From Planctomycetota bacterium (lineage in GTDB: Bacteria; Planctomycetota; Planctomycetia; Gemmatales; HRBIN36), in the NCBI GenBank assembly GCA_014584395.1, contig JACTMY010000001.1:42501-106500 (forward strand): 64,000 bases of DNA. Direction: 5' to 3'. This document shows positions 9,532 to 18,678 of this stretch, in pieces (position 1 is the stretch's first letter; the number at the start of each line of letters is the position of its first letter). The notes under the pieces are model-generated. The model was not told where the DNA came from. It worked only from the letters and a program-made list of their open reading frames with translations, and searched no databases. The position numbers were made by a program, and so were the translations under genes.

Positions 9532-10185
9532 ATGGCTGCCCCTGCTTCCCGTTTGACCAAGAAACCGATCTTGGGTTTGGTAGGCGGGGTGGGCTGCGGC
9601 AAAAGCACCGTGGCGGGATTGCTGCGCGAACTGGGCGGCGGCGTTGTGGCGGGTGATCCCGCCGGCCATGAAGCCCTTCGGCAACCCGAACTCCGCGGGC
9701 AAGTGGTCGCACGCTGGGGACAAGGCCTTTTGAACGAAACCGGGGAAATCGATCGATCCAAGTTGGGGCGGATTGTTTTCGCCCAGCCCGAGGAGCGCCG
9801 CCATCTCGAGCAGATCGTGTTTCCCTGGATCAGGCAGCGGCTCCGCGAGGAATTGGAGCGGGTGGACGCGGAAACACCATCGCGCTTCATCGTCCTGGAC
9901 GCCGCGGTGATGCTCGAGGCGGGATGGGATGCCGTGTGCGACCGCATCCTGTTCATCGACGTGCCCGAGGCGGTCCGCTGGCAGCGCGTCGCCCGGCAGC
10001 GTGATTGGTCCGCCGAGGAGGTTCGCGGCCGCGAAGCGGCCCAATGGTCTCTGGAGCAGAAGCGCGCCTTGGCCGACGCCGTCGTGGACAATGGCGGTTC
10101 CGAAGCCCAGACGCGAGCCCAACTCGAGCAGGTGCTGCAACGTTTCGATCAGGAAGGTTGGATCAAGGAACGGCCCAGCGGCTGA
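9532..10185 (+). CDS. coaE: Dephospho-CoA kinase
   Basis: 217 residues. Phosphorylates the 3'-OH of dephospho-CoA, the last step of coenzyme A synthesis. The P-loop GGVGCGKST (about 19-27) is followed by GDPAGHE, a variant of the usual DAD substrate motif, then a lid/CoA-binding region (RIVF..PEERRHLE) and the C-terminal VDNGG segment common in the family. AAGGAAAA precedes the ATG. The gene lies 19 bp after polA and is probably in the same transcript. Confidence 0.95.
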   Translation: MAAPASRLTKKPILGLVGGVGCGKSTVAGLLRELGGGVVAGDPAGHEALRQPELRGQVVARWGQGLLNETGEIDRSKLGRIVFAQPEERRHLEQIVFPWIRQRLREELERVDAETPSRFIVLDAAVMLEAGWDAVCDRILFIDVPEAVRWQRVARQRDWSAEEVRGREAAQWSLEQKRALADAVVDNGGSEAQTRAQLEQVLQRFDQEGWIKERPSG

Positions 10186-10204
10186 CGATTCCGACCGATT
10201 TTCA

Positions 10205-10233
10205 GCGTCAACGGAAGATGACCCGGATAGAAT
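10205..10233 (+). promoter_or_regulatory. Possible rho promoter
   Basis: A good -10 TAGAAT (10228-10233) lies 17 bp after GCGTCA (10205-10210), a poor -35 match. It sits in the only gap between coaE and rho and leaves a leader of about 135 nt, which could allow rho autoregulation. Confidence 0.3.
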
Positions 10234-10376
10234 GGTATCAACGCATAACTGGATTTCATCCCCTCATACGCCGCGGTGGTTCCCATCCATCGTGCCATCC
10301 GCTGCCGACCTGGCAGCCAACGCCGAGGTAGTCTGCATTCAAGTCTCACTTCGCCGTTGCCAAGGAGTGTCTCCCC

Positions 10377-11975
10377 ATGCCAGAACCCCGAAGCCGTCGT
10401 GAAAGCACGCCTCGCCGAACGCCCCGCACGAGGCCCATTGCTCCTCCCCCCATGGACCTGGATGAAGAGCTGCGCGGCCCGGACGATGACCGCATCGAAA
10501 GCTTGCCGCCGGTAAAGCGGGAGCGTGAAGCCCCCACTCGCGGCCCTTTAGCGGAGCGGCCGCTGATGGACGACCTGGAGGAAGAGGCGCCGCCGCCCGC
10601 TCCGGAAGCCGACGCCGCCGGCCTGGAAGGGCCTGGCTCCGTTCGCAGCGGCGACGAACAGGATGGCCCCCCGGATGAAACCAATGCCCGCTACGAGGAA
10701 GTCAAGCGCGGCACCATGTACATCACTGAACTGCAGCAGATGACCATGCAGCAGCTTCTTAAGATCGCCAAGGAAGAGAACATCCAGGACGTCGCCGGGC
10801 TGAAGAAGCAGGACTTGATTTTCAAGATCCTCAAGGAGCGCACCAAGCAGAATGGCCTGATGTTCGGCGAAGGCACGCTGGAAATCCTGCCCGACGGGTT
10901 CGGCTTTCTGCGCAGCCCCGATTACAACTATCTCCCCTGCCCCGACGACATTTACATCTCGCCGAGCCAAATCCGCCGCTTCGGCCTGCGCACGGGCACG
11001 ATCGTCGCCGGCCAGATTAGACCGCCCAAGGAGAACGAACGGTATTTCGCCCTGTTGCGGGTCGAGGCAATCAACTACGCCGACCCCGAACTGCTTCCGC
11101 AGAAGGTGGTCTTCGACGACTTGACGCCCTTGCACCCCAATAAGCGGCTCCGGCTCGAAACCGCCGCCGATGAGGTCAGCATGCGGGTGGTCGACCTGGT
11201 CGCTCCCATCGGCAAAGGGCAGCGCGGCCTCATCGTCGCTCCCCCCCGCACGGGCAAGACCGTCCTGTTGCAGAAAATCGCCAACAGCGTCCTCAAGAAC
11301 CACCCGGAATGTTATGTCATCGTGCTGCTCATCGATGAACGGCCCGAGGAAGTGACCGACATGGAGCGGAGCGTCAAGGGCGTCCGCTGCGAGGTCGTCA
11401 GTTCGACGTTCGATGAGCCGCCCGCGCGGCACATCCAAATCTGCGAGATGGTCATCGAGAAGGCCAAGCGGCTCGTCGAATACGGCCAGGACGTGGTCAT
11501 TCTGCTCGACTCGATCACCCGCATGGCCCGAGCCTACAACACCGAGGTTCCCCACTCCGGGAAAATCCTCACCGGCGGCGTCGATGCCAACGCCCTGCAA
11601 AAGCCGAAGCGCTTCTTCGGTGCGGCCCGCAACATCGAGGAGGGCGGCAGCCTCACCATCCTCGCCACCGCCCTCATCGACACCGGCAGCAAGATGGACG
11701 AGGTCATCTTCGAGGAGTTTAAGGGCACGGGCAACATGGAACTGCACCTCGACCGCCGGCTCGTCGACAAACGCGTTTGGCCGGCCATCGATGTCAACCG
11801 TTCCGGCACCCGCAAGGAAGAACTCCTGCTCGACGCCAACGAAATTCGCTTCATTACCATCCTGCGGAAGGTCCTCAGCGACATGAACCCCGTCGAGGCC
11901 ATGGAGCTGCTCACCAACCGCATGGCCCGGACCAAATCCAACACGGAACTGATGCAGACGATGAACCTGGCCTAG
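10377..11975 (+). CDS. rho: Transcription termination factor Rho
   Basis: 532 residues; hexameric RNA-dependent ATPase that ends transcription. AAGGAG precedes the ATG. An N-terminal extension of about 115 residues, rich in Arg, Pro, Asp and Glu, precedes the conserved part. Then come the Rho N domain ([10 protein letters not shown]), the cold-shock RNA-binding domain ([13 protein letters not shown]), the Walker A APPRTGKT near 287-294, a Walker B VVILLDS and an RNA-binding Q/R loop region ([15 protein letters not shown]). Extensions of this sort are known in high-GC bacteria. It heads a same-strand block with ribH, nusB and ftsY. Confidence 0.97.
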   Translation: MPEPRSRRESTPRRTPRTRPIAPPPMDLDEELRGPDDDRIESLPPVKREREAPTRGPLAERPLMDDLEEEAPPPAPEADAAGLEGPGSVRSGDEQDGPPDETNARYEEVKRGTMYITELQQMTMQQLLKIAKEENIQDVAGLKKQDLIFKILKERTKQNGLMFGEGTLEILPDGFGFLRSPDYNYLPCPDDIYISPSQIRRFGLRTGTIVAGQIRPPKENERYFALLRVEAINYADPELLPQKVVFDDLTPLHPNKRLRLETAADEVSMRVVDLVAPIGKGQRGLIVAPPRTGKTVLLQKIANSVLKNHPECYVIVLLIDERPEEVTDMERSVKGVRCEVVSSTFDEPPARHIQICEMVIEKAKRLVEYGQDVVILLDSITRMARAYNTEVPHSGKILTGGVDANALQKPKRFFGAARNIEEGGSLTILATALIDTGSKMDEVIFEEFKGTGNMELHLDRRLVDKRVWPAIDVNRSGTRKEELLLDANEIRFITILRKVLSDMNPVEAMELLTNRMARTKSNTELMQTMNLA

Positions 11976-12060
11976 TCGAGTTGATGGTCAAAGGGCTGCA
12001 GCGCCGCACGGGCGGCAGCCCTTTCCCCTCGCTTGACCTTGGCTGCGAGAAGACCACCGC

Positions 12061-12576
12061 ATGAGCCTGCAAAAACCCGGACCGACGCCGCCGCCTCCGA
12101 CCGGCACGGCCCGACTCGCCATCGTCGCCAGCCGCTTCAATCAAGCCATCGTGGATCGGCTGGTGGCTGGGGCGGAGACAGCCTTCCAAGAAGCGGGGCT
12201 GCATCCGGAGCAACATGCCACCTTCTGGGTCCCCGGCGCCTTCGAACTGCCCCTGGCCGCGCAATGGCTGGCCAACACCGGGCGCTGGGACGCCATCTTG
12301 TGCCTGGGCTGCGTCATCCGTGGCGACACGGATCATTACGACTACGTCTGCGATGCCGCCACCCGGGGCATTCTGCAGGTGAGTCTGGCCGCACAATTGC
12401 CCGTCCTCTTTGGCGTGCTCACCTGCGACAACGAACAACAAGCCCTCGACCGCGCGGGCGGGACGCATGGCAACAAGGGAGCCGACGCTGCCCAGGCCGC
12501 CTTGGCGATGGTCCGCCTCCGCCAGCAACTCGCCGCCCCCGACGGCCCCGCCGATCCATACAATGAAAAGGGATGA
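12061..12576 (+). CDS. ribH: 6,7-dimethyl-8-ribityllumazine synthase
   Basis: 171 residues. Condenses the ribityl-aminouracil with dihydroxybutanone phosphate in riboflavin synthesis, usually as a large cage-like oligomer. Signatures: ASRFNQ, PGAFELPL, GCVIRGDTDHYDYV (catalytic His in the H-D-Y segment), FGVLTCDNEQQA and GNKG. The N terminus has a short Pro-rich lead. The gene starts 85 bp after rho and is followed by nusB, a frequent bacterial pairing. No FMN riboswitch fits in the gap. Confidence 0.96.
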   Translation: MSLQKPGPTPPPPTGTARLAIVASRFNQAIVDRLVAGAETAFQEAGLHPEQHATFWVPGAFELPLAAQWLANTGRWDAILCLGCVIRGDTDHYDYVCDAATRGILQVSLAAQLPVLFGVLTCDNEQQALDRAGGTHGNKGADAAQAALAMVRLRQQLAAPDGPADPYNEKG

Positions 12577-12624
12577 CCGTTTCGCGGTCGTTTGGGCCTG
12601 ATGTTAATTCCTTGTGTGAGCGCC

Positions 12625-13068
12625 ATGGTCAGACGATCCCGCGGCCGTGAAGTCGTGCTGCAACTGCTCTACCAGTCCGATCAAAACCCCGGCTTCTCCA
12701 ACGATGATGCCTTGCAGTTCCTCAAGCGGCGGCTGCAGAATCCCGACCTGGAAGCCTGGGCGGGCGATCTGTATTGGGGCACGATGAAGCATCGCGCTCA
12801 GATCGATCAAATGCTCGCCGAGGTGGCCGAGAATTGGAGCGTCGCCCGCATGGCCGTGGTCGATCGCAATATTCTCCGGCTGGCCGCCTTCGAATTGCTG
12901 CATCAAGCCGAAACCCCCGCCAAGGTCGTCATCGATGAGGCCGTGGAACTGGCCAAGCGCTATGGCAGCGTCGATTCCTCGGCCTTCGTCAATGGCATCC
13001 TCGACCGGTTGGCCAATCAGCGCGGCGCCATCGAACCGCCCGCGCCGGAGGTCGAGCCGAACGCCTGA
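12625..13068 (+). CDS. nusB: Transcription antitermination factor NusB
   Basis: 147 residues from the ATG at 12625; an in-frame TTG at 12592 would add 11 residues not expected in the family. All-helical NusB fold: SRGREVVLQLLYQ at the N terminus, WSVARMAVVDRNILRLAAFE in the middle and KVVIDEAVELAKRYG towards the end, all typical. NusB binds boxA RNA with NusE in rRNA antitermination. It sits just after ribH and 44 bp before ftsY. Confidence 0.95.
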   Translation: MVRRSRGREVVLQLLYQSDQNPGFSNDDALQFLKRRLQNPDLEAWAGDLYWGTMKHRAQIDQMLAEVAENWSVARMAVVDRNILRLAAFELLHQAETPAKVVIDEAVELAKRYGSVDSSAFVNGILDRLANQRGAIEPPAPEVEPNA

Positions 13069-13112
13069 GCCCTTTCTCCTTGGCCTCTCCGCGAACCCAA
13101 TCAGGTGGAACC

Positions 13113-14015
13113 ATGGGATTCTTTAGCAAAATTAAAAGCGCGCTCGCCAAGACGCGCGAAGCCTTCAGCGGCATCGCCACCCTCTTCGGCTTGAAGGGGC
13201 GGGTCGATCAAGCCTTCTTGAAGCAGCTCGAGGAAAAGCTCTACCTCGCCGACGTCGGCCCCGCCACGGCCCCCATCGTCGAGCGGGTCCGCCAGGCCTT
13301 CCTCGACAAGGAAATCACCGGCGAGGTGATGCAGTTCGTGAAGCAGGAGATCCTCAACTTGTTCGCCGGGTTGGACGCCCAGCCGCATTTCGCCGCCTCC
13401 GGGCCGACGGTGCTGATGATCGCGGGCGTGAACGGCTCGGGCAAGACGACCACCATCGCCAAGCTCGCCCATCGCTTTCAGCAAGAAGGGCGGCGGGTGA
13501 TCCTGGCCGCCTGCGACACCTTCCGGGCCGCCGCCGTCGAGCAGCTCACGATCTGGAGCCAGCGTTTGCAGTGCGACATCGTCAAGGGGCAGTCCGGCAG
13601 CGACCCCGCCAGCGTCGCCCATGACGCCGTCACCGCCGCCCTGGCCCGCAAGGCCGACGTCCTCATCATCGACACCGCCGGCCGGCTCCATACCCAGGAT
13701 CACCTGATGCGGGAATTGGACAAGATTCGCCGCGTCGTGAAACGGCAAATCCCGGACGCTCCCCACGAGACCCTCCTCATCCTCGACGCCACCACGGGCC
13801 AAAACGCCATCCAGCAGGCCATGCAGTTCAAGAAGGTCGTCGAATGCACGGGCATCGTCCTGACCAAGCTGGACGGCACCGCCAAGGGCGGCGCCATCCT
13901 CTCGATCAAACAGAAACTCGGCCTGCCGGTCAAATTCGTCGGCGTCGGGGAAAAGATCGAGGATTTGGAAACCTTCGACGCCAACAGCTACGTCGACGCC
14001 TTGTTCACGTCTTGA
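13113..14015 (+). CDS. ftsY: Signal recognition particle receptor FtsY
   Basis: 300 residues; SRP-type GTPase docking nascent membrane proteins to the translocon. The ATG at 13113 follows AGGTGGA and gives MGFFSKIK, a typical membrane-binding start; an upstream TTG (13080) is less likely. The N (four-helix) and G domains are present: GVNGSGKTTT, DTFRAAAVEQL, DTAGRL, TKLDGTAKGG and the closing FVGVGEKIEDLETF. The acidic A domain seen in enteric FtsY is absent. The end overlaps the convergent gene by 28 bp. Confidence 0.96.
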   Translation: MGFFSKIKSALAKTREAFSGIATLFGLKGRVDQAFLKQLEEKLYLADVGPATAPIVERVRQAFLDKEITGEVMQFVKQEILNLFAGLDAQPHFAASGPTVLMIAGVNGSGKTTTIAKLAHRFQQEGRRVILAACDTFRAAAVEQLTIWSQRLQCDIVKGQSGSDPASVAHDAVTAALARKADVLIIDTAGRLHTQDHLMRELDKIRRVVKRQIPDAPHETLLILDATTGQNAIQQAMQFKKVVECTGIVLTKLDGTAKGGAILSIKQKLGLPVKFVGVGEKIEDLETFDANSYVDALFTS

Positions 14016-15265
14016 TTGGGCTGCCGGTTCTTTCCCGGAAAACGCCAGCCGAGCAGCTTGCCCAGGAGCAGAAGGCCAAGGCAACTGCAAACCGCATAGA
14101 CAATAAACCACCCCCAGGGCCAGGGCGGCGGAAACCGCCAGATTTCGATGACACTATCTTTCTGCCTTCGATAATACAGCAATCCTCCCTCTTCTTGATG
14201 AAAGGCAAAGGACTGTATCGGACTGAACCGGGAAGGCAGTAAGCGCTCAATCGTTGCATTATTTTTTTGGATTGTTAGGATCAGCCATCTTTGGTCAGTC
14301 GTTCTCCCTCGAAGCTTGATCAATAAGTTGGTCAGCCAGCTCCATTTCGGATCTGTGAATTCGTTGATGAACTGTTCATTGATGGCCTGCCAGCGAGGAA
14401 GTGGTTTGCTTGCATCGACCTCGCCCATATTCTTGAAGGCGGCGGAATCGCGCCATTTCCATTCCAGCATGGATGGGCGCGGTTTATTCTTATGCTTTCG
14501 AAGTATGCATAGACGGTCCTCTTTGAAAAAAAGATGATCCATGCTATACCAGACAATTGGTTCGGATTCAAATTGTTTTCCCTCGTCCAGGTCAATCAAG
14601 CGGAATGGGCCTTTGTCGCTCATATTAGCCCAGACAACGTTCCGCATGTTTTCACTCCAGTATGCAACAATGAATTTGCCTGTTTCAGGTGTTGGTTCTC
14701 GAAAGAGTAGTTGGCCCGTGCTCGTCGAATAGATGGCGACGTAGGATGATATGCTGGATTCATTTTTGCTTCGATAATGGAGCAAGGCTTGTTCCCCATC
14801 TGGGGATGATCGTACACAACAGGAGGGGTTAAGCAAACCTGGCATTTCAATCATCGAAATACGAAAAAGCTCTCTCACCTCTCCGGTTGCGAAACTTCTT
14901 CTGCGAAGAATCGCCGTGGCAGTTTGCCCATCCAAGCAATGAAACGTGAGATAACAAACATCGAGGTTGCTGGTCATCCAAGGATATGTGAAGCCAGCAT
15001 GATCATGGGAATCCGACCAAAGGATCGTTTTCGTTTCCAAATCATATAAGATGGGACCGCTCTGATTTAGATTCATATTTTCTTTCATGGGTTGAATATC
15101 CGTGAGCAGTAAGTACCGGTCATTCGCGGACAGCATGCAAGCTAATGCCTTGGTGTTGACTTCAATCAATTCGGTCGGTTCAGGCGGCAAGTGCCAAGTT
15201 AATATCCAGCCGATCGCGCCGCTGAGCAGCAGTAGGATGATGAGCTTCGCCGAAGGTCTACGCAT
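13988..15265 (-). CDS. Membrane-anchored protein of unknown function
   Basis: 425 residues, no family recognised. One membrane segment at the N terminus (about 8-24) and one near the C terminus (about 385-407). Between them is an extracytoplasmic part with short segments such as YLLLTD, ILYDLETK and AIYSTSTGQLL that look like blades of a beta-propeller. It is clearly more A+T-rich than the flanking housekeeping genes. The last 28 bp overlap the end of ftsY tail to tail. The C-terminal coding sequence contains one copy of a 45-bp repeat whose other copy lies just upstream of this gene, inside a gene-tail fragment. Confidence 0.7.
   Translation of the reverse strand: MRRPSAKLIILLLLSGAIGWILTWHLPPEPTELIEVNTKALACMLSANDRYLLLTDIQPMKENMNLNQSGPILYDLETKTILWSDSHDHAGFTYPWMTSNLDVCYLTFHCLDGQTATAILRRRSFATGEVRELFRISMIEMPGLLNPSCCVRSSPDGEQALLHYRSKNESSISSYVAIYSTSTGQLLFREPTPETGKFIVAYWSENMRNVVWANMSDKGPFRLIDLDEGKQFESEPIVWYSMDHLFFKEDRLCILRKHKNKPRPSMLEWKWRDSAAFKNMGEVDASKPLPRWQAINEQFINEFTDPKWSWLTNLLIKLRGRTTDQRWLILTIQKNNATIERLLPSRFSPIQSFAFHQEEGGLLYYRRQKDSVIEIWRFPPPWPWGWFIVYAVCSCLGLLLLGKLLGWRFPGKNRQPNQDVNKAST
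14032..14076. repeat. 45-bp direct repeat, copy 1
   Basis: Matches 15332-15376 at 44 of 45 positions in the same orientation, offset exactly 1300 bp. It encodes, on the minus strand, the C-terminal LLLLGKLL.WRFPGK membrane tail of the 425-residue protein. Confidence 0.9.
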
Positions 15266-15401
15266 GGGCGGCCTCCGGGTCAGGCGGCGAGAGTGACAGC
15301 GCTTCTTTCACCACGGCCTGCACCTTTTGCCTTCCCGGAAAACGCCAGGCGAGCAGCTTGCCCAGGAGCAGAAGGCAGGCCAGAATGTGCTTGCGGACCA
15401 T
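15258..15401 (-). pseudogene. C-terminal tail fragment of a paralogue
   Basis: A 47-residue minus-strand frame ending in TAG at 15258-15260, inside the start region of the 425-residue gene (ATG CGT AG overlap). It contains LLLLGKLLAWRFPGR, almost identical to LLLLGKLLGWRFPGK near the end of that gene, followed by an unrelated acidic tail. The likeliest reading is the remaining end of a tandem paralogue whose body was deleted; a short expressed membrane peptide is the alternative. Confidence 0.6.
15332..15376. repeat. 45-bp direct repeat, copy 2
   Basis: Second copy of the repeat at 14032-14076, with one mismatch (G15349 against C14049). It lies inside the gene-tail fragment. The rest of 15402-15680 holds no gene that can be supported. 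Confidence 0.9.
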
Positions 15402-15680
15402 GGCATGCTTCCCGGAATGGAACAAAGCAACCCGTCGTTGATCGCTTCGCCCAGTCTAAACCGTGGCAACGTTCGACTCAAGGAATTCCCGCTTTGGCAA
15501 TGGCCAGGGCAATCGCTCGCCTCCGCACCACACTTAATTCCATGCTGCACAAAGCTTAAGTTGGGTTGGTCCACTGACTCATCATGCCGATGCGAATCGT
15601 GGGGAGAAGCAGCGGCGATTATTGCCGCATAGCCTTGCAAGACAACACTTTATGGAAAGAAACCCAGGCCAGGGCTGCTA

Positions 15681-15709
15681 TTGATCGTTTCCCGCTCCCA
15701 CGCTATAGA
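15681..15709 (+). promoter_or_regulatory. Probable promoter of the lipoprotein gene
   Basis: -35 TTGATC (15681-15686), 17-bp spacer, -10 TATAGA (15704-15709), 55 bp before the ATG at 15765. It is the only sigma70-like pair seen in the gap between 15402 and 15764. Confidence 0.45.
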
Positions 15710-15764
15710 CTCAGCCTCGGTCAAGTGAATTTCCCCCAGCCTTCGGCAGAGGGCTTTGATCCTG

Positions 15765-16832
15765 ATGGTTCGTTGGCGTCCCTTGTGCTCGCTCCCCTGG
15801 TTCGCGATGCTGCTGGCATTGTGCAGCGCCTTCGTTTCCGCGTGCAGTTCGGCACCGAACCGCCGCGGATCGGCAAACGAACCAGAGGACCTTTACGCTC
15901 CTCTTCCCCAACCGTCCATTGACGCCGCCTATTTGCCGCCAGAGCCGATGTCGCGGCCGATGGCGCGGGTGGATGAGGACCCGCAGGGCACAACCTCTTC
16001 CAACGCGGACCATGTGGTCTCGATGCAGCGGCCCGAACCGCCGTTGCTCCTCAAGAACGAAACCAGCGCGCCGCTCATGGAAACGGAGCCTGTCCCGCCT
16101 GTATTTCCCCCCGAACCGCTGTGGACCGAACTGAAGCCGACGAGCGCCGTCATCGAACAGGAATTGCCCCTGGCCGCAATGACCGCGCCTCCGCCTCGGC
16201 CCATGACGTTGGCCCTCAATGCGTTCCTCGAACATCGGCCTGAACAAGCCATCAAGCATTTACAAGGCTACAGCCCCGCCGATCAGGAATTCGTCCTGCG
16301 GCTCTTGCCGATTCTCAGCGACATTGATCATGCGGGTTTGCTGACCACCGCCCCCAACCCGGAGCGCTTGCAAGCAGTCCTCGAAGGATTGCAATCGCTG
16401 GTGAATGACCTGCGCAAGCAAGCGCCGCTGCGAATCGAAAAGCTGACCTTTTGCCGCCATCGCGAGATTTTGGCCTATGGCCAATTCAAGCCTCGGCCCG
16501 CCGAGCCATTTCGGCCGGGCGAATCGGCGTGGCTGTACGCGGAGCTGAAGAATCTCGTCGATCGGGGCCGGCCCCAGGATCAGTTTGCCGTGCGGCTCCG
16601 AAGCGAGGTTTCTATTCATGGGGTGGATGGCCAGCTCGTGGGCCAAATGGTTCGGATCGACAGCGAGCCAAACTTCAGCCGATCGCCCCGCCAGGACTTC
16701 TTTGTTCGCATCAGCTTCCATGTCCCGGCAACGATCAGCCAAGGCTGGTACAGCGTCCGCGTCCGGATCATCGACTTGGACACCGGCCGCGCGGCCGACG
16801 CCCATCTCCCGCTGCAAGTGGTCATTCCATAA
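15765..16832 (+). CDS. Lipoprotein of unknown function
   Basis: 355 residues. The ATG at 15765 (AGAGGG upstream) starts a lipoprotein signal ending in the lipobox VSAC (Cys about 28). A Pro-rich linker (about 30-145) leads to a helical segment and a C-terminal beta-rich domain (about 225-355) with paired strands, e.g. VSIHGVDGQLVG and YSVRVRIIDLDTGRA, like an Ig-type fold. Probably a periplasmic envelope protein. The family is not recognised and the neighbours do not reveal a role. Confidence 0.75.
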   Translation: MVRWRPLCSLPWFAMLLALCSAFVSACSSAPNRRGSANEPEDLYAPLPQPSIDAAYLPPEPMSRPMARVDEDPQGTTSSNADHVVSMQRPEPPLLLKNETSAPLMETEPVPPVFPPEPLWTELKPTSAVIEQELPLAAMTAPPPRPMTLALNAFLEHRPEQAIKHLQGYSPADQEFVLRLLPILSDIDHAGLLTTAPNPERLQAVLEGLQSLVNDLRKQAPLRIEKLTFCRHREILAYGQFKPRPAEPFRPGESAWLYAELKNLVDRGRPQDQFAVRLRSEVSIHGVDGQLVGQMVRIDSEPNFSRSPRQDFFVRISFHVPATISQGWYSVRVRIIDLDTGRAADAHLPLQVVIP

Positions 16833-16925
16833 AACCACGTTAGCCGGCTGGATTCGACCAGAGGTCGGGGCTTTGCCGATTGTGCACGTTCGCGGCGGTC
16901 CCGGCGGGGCATTTTCTTGCTTACC

Positions 16926-16956
16926 TTGACCAGCGTATGGTTTATCATGATAGAAT
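16926..16956 (+). promoter_or_regulatory. Possible pilT promoter
   Basis: TTGACC (16926-16931) and TAGAAT (16951-16956), separated by 19 bp, longer than ideal. The palindrome TATCATGATA overlaps the -10. It is 92 bp before the pilT ATG. Confidence 0.35.
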
Positions 16957-17047
16957 GAATATCCTGCGCGGGGCATGGGGGTGACTCGCCTCCGTCCCGG
17001 GCATCGCATCTTGCAGCACAACGAACCGCCATAGGGAGGTGCCATCC

Positions 17048-18352
17048 ATGGCCTCGGCCGACGTGGTCTCTACGACAGCCAATCCGGAAACAACCGCCGA
17101 TGCAACCGCGATGAACGACGCAACGTCGCCCTTTGTTCCCGCGGAAGCGACCCCCGCCAGCCAGGTGAACAACGCCAATGGCGCCGGCTCGACGCCGCCG
17201 CCTGTCGAGGTGAAAAAAGAGCCGGACGTGGACAAGCTCTTTCGCATGGTCATGAAATATGAAGGCTCCGACTTGCACCTGAAGGTCGGCTTGCCGCCGA
17301 TGATGCGGCTGCGCGGCGTCATTCGCCGCATGGAGATGCGCCCGCTGACGCAGGACGACATGGAGCGGCTCTTCTTCCCGGTGATGAAGGAGCATTACAA
17401 GAAGATTCTGGCGGACACGGGCGGCTCCGATTTCGCCCACATCGTGGGGGATGATGAATGCCGCTTCCGCGTCAACCTCTTCTATCAGCGCGGCAAGCTG
17501 AGCTGCGTGGCCCGGCGCGTCAGCAACAAGATTCCCACGTTTGAAAAACTCGGCCTGCGCATTCCGGACCATGACAAGATTCGCAAGCCCGGCGAGCCCA
17601 CCGTCTTCGAAAAAATGTGCATGCTGGACCAAGGCATGATCCTGCTGGCGGGCGTGACCGGGTCGGGCAAGAGCACGACCATCGCCGCCATGCTCGACTA
17701 CATCAATGCCCGCGAACCGGTCAACATCGTCACCATCGAGGATCCCATCGAATACCTGTTCACGGACAAGAAAGCCGTCATCCACCAGCGCGAGGTCGGG
17801 TTGGACGTTGTCAATTGGCCGACGGCCCTCAAGCACGCCGTCCGGCAAGACCCTGATATCATCCTGGTCGGCGAAATGCGCGACCGGGACACCTTTGAAG
17901 CCGGCATCAACGCCGCCGAGACGGGCCACCTCGTTTTCGGCACGATCCACGCTTCGTCCGGCCCCTCGACGATCGGTCGTATTCTCGACTTGTTCCCCGC
18001 CGACATGCACCATGCCATCCGGCAAGCCTTGGTGTTTAACCTGAAGGCGGTCATTTGCCAGAAGCTGCTCCCCTCCATACATCCGGGCAAGCAGCGGGTG
18101 CCGACGATCGAGGTCATGCTGGTCAACCCGATCATCAAGGAATTGCTGATCAAGGAAGAGGATAAGAAGATCGCCGACGCCATCCGCATCTGTTCGCAGG
18201 AAGGCATGGTCGAGTTCAACGATCACTTGCGGCAACTCGTGGAGAATAACGAAATCACCCGCGAGACGGCCCTGGAAGTGGCCCCGAACCCCGAAGCCCT
18301 CAAGATGGCCTTGAAGGGCATCAAGGTCATGCAGGCCGGGTTCGTTTCGTAA
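17048..18352 (+). CDS. pilT: PilT-type twitching motility ATPase
   Basis: 434 residues; hexameric ATPase that pulls back type IV pili, acting at the inner-membrane face. AGGGAGG is 8 bp before the ATG at 17048. A low-complexity Thr/Ala/Pro lead of about 60 residues precedes the PAS-like N domain. Then come Walker A GVTGSGKST, an Asp box (IVTIEDPIEYL), a Walker B region (DIILVGEMRD) and a His box (GTIHASS). The C-terminal part keeps a variant of the PilT AIRNLIRE helix. No other pilus gene is in the window, so the pilus genes must lie elsewhere. A small gene follows. Confidence 0.93.
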   Translation: MASADVVSTTANPETTADATAMNDATSPFVPAEATPASQVNNANGAGSTPPPVEVKKEPDVDKLFRMVMKYEGSDLHLKVGLPPMMRLRGVIRRMEMRPLTQDDMERLFFPVMKEHYKKILADTGGSDFAHIVGDDECRFRVNLFYQRGKLSCVARRVSNKIPTFEKLGLRIPDHDKIRKPGEPTVFEKMCMLDQGMILLAGVTGSGKSTTIAAMLDYINAREPVNIVTIEDPIEYLFTDKKAVIHQREVGLDVVNWPTALKHAVRQDPDIILVGEMRDRDTFEAGINAAETGHLVFGTIHASSGPSTIGRILDLFPADMHHAIRQALVFNLKAVICQKLLPSIHPGKQRVPTIEVMLVNPIIKELLIKEEDKKIADAIRICSQEGMVEFNDHLRQLVENNEITRETALEVAPNPEALKMALKGIKVMQAGFVS

Positions 18353-18397
18353 TCCGTTGGGGTATTCAAGACCGCCGTGAGTCGATCGGTAAACTTC

Positions 18398-18431
18398 TAA
18401 ACCACGGGTGGTTATGGCCGTCCGTGGTTTA
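18398..18431 (+). repeat. Inverted repeat between pilT and the next gene
   Basis: TAAACCACGG (18398-18407) and CCGTGGTTTA (18422-18431) are perfect 10-bp arms around 14 bases. No T-run follows, so it is either an RNA hairpin that trims or attenuates the pilT transcript or an operator for the small gene that starts at 18460. Confidence 0.7.
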
Positions 18432-18459
18432 ACTTGGCCATGGCTGAAAGGAAGTCTCC

Positions 18460-18678
18460 ATGTCAACCGGGACGCGCTTGCCCGTGAAACTGCATCGCAA
18501 GGTATGCCTCATCCAGACGGAAGACAGCGTGCTCGCCCAGGAACTGTTGGCGCGCAAGAAGCTGGCGGATGACGTAATCGGTCGTTTGGCGGATCGCATC
18601 TTGCTGGTCCGTCCCGGACGCGTCGAGGCGGTCGTGGAAGAGCTGCAACGAATGGGGCACACTCCCCGGGTGGTGTGA
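18460..18678 (+). CDS. Small conserved-looking protein, unknown
   Basis: 72 residues, ATG preceded by GGAAGG. Compact alpha/beta composition with no signal peptide or membrane segment; KVCLIQTEDSVLAQELLARK and GRVEAVVEELQRMGHTPRVV look like two helix-rich halves. Codon use matches the host. It lies 107 bp after pilT on the same strand with a hairpin between, so a link to pilT is possible but not shown. Not recognised. Confidence 0.65.
   Translation: MSTGTRLPVKLHRKVCLIQTEDSVLAQELLARKKLADDVIGRLADRILLVRPGRVEAVVEELQRMGHTPRVV

Noticed and set aside
15293..15559. Plus-strand frame ending ARAIARLRTTLNSMLHKA, which looked like a transposase tail
   Set aside because: It runs antisense through the 45-bp repeat and the gene-tail fragment, has no start signal, and no transposase motif or terminal inverted repeat was found.
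16616..18466. Minus-strand 616-codon frame
   Set aside because: Antisense to pilT and the end of the lipoprotein gene; long His/Asp/Gly-rich stretches typical of shadows.
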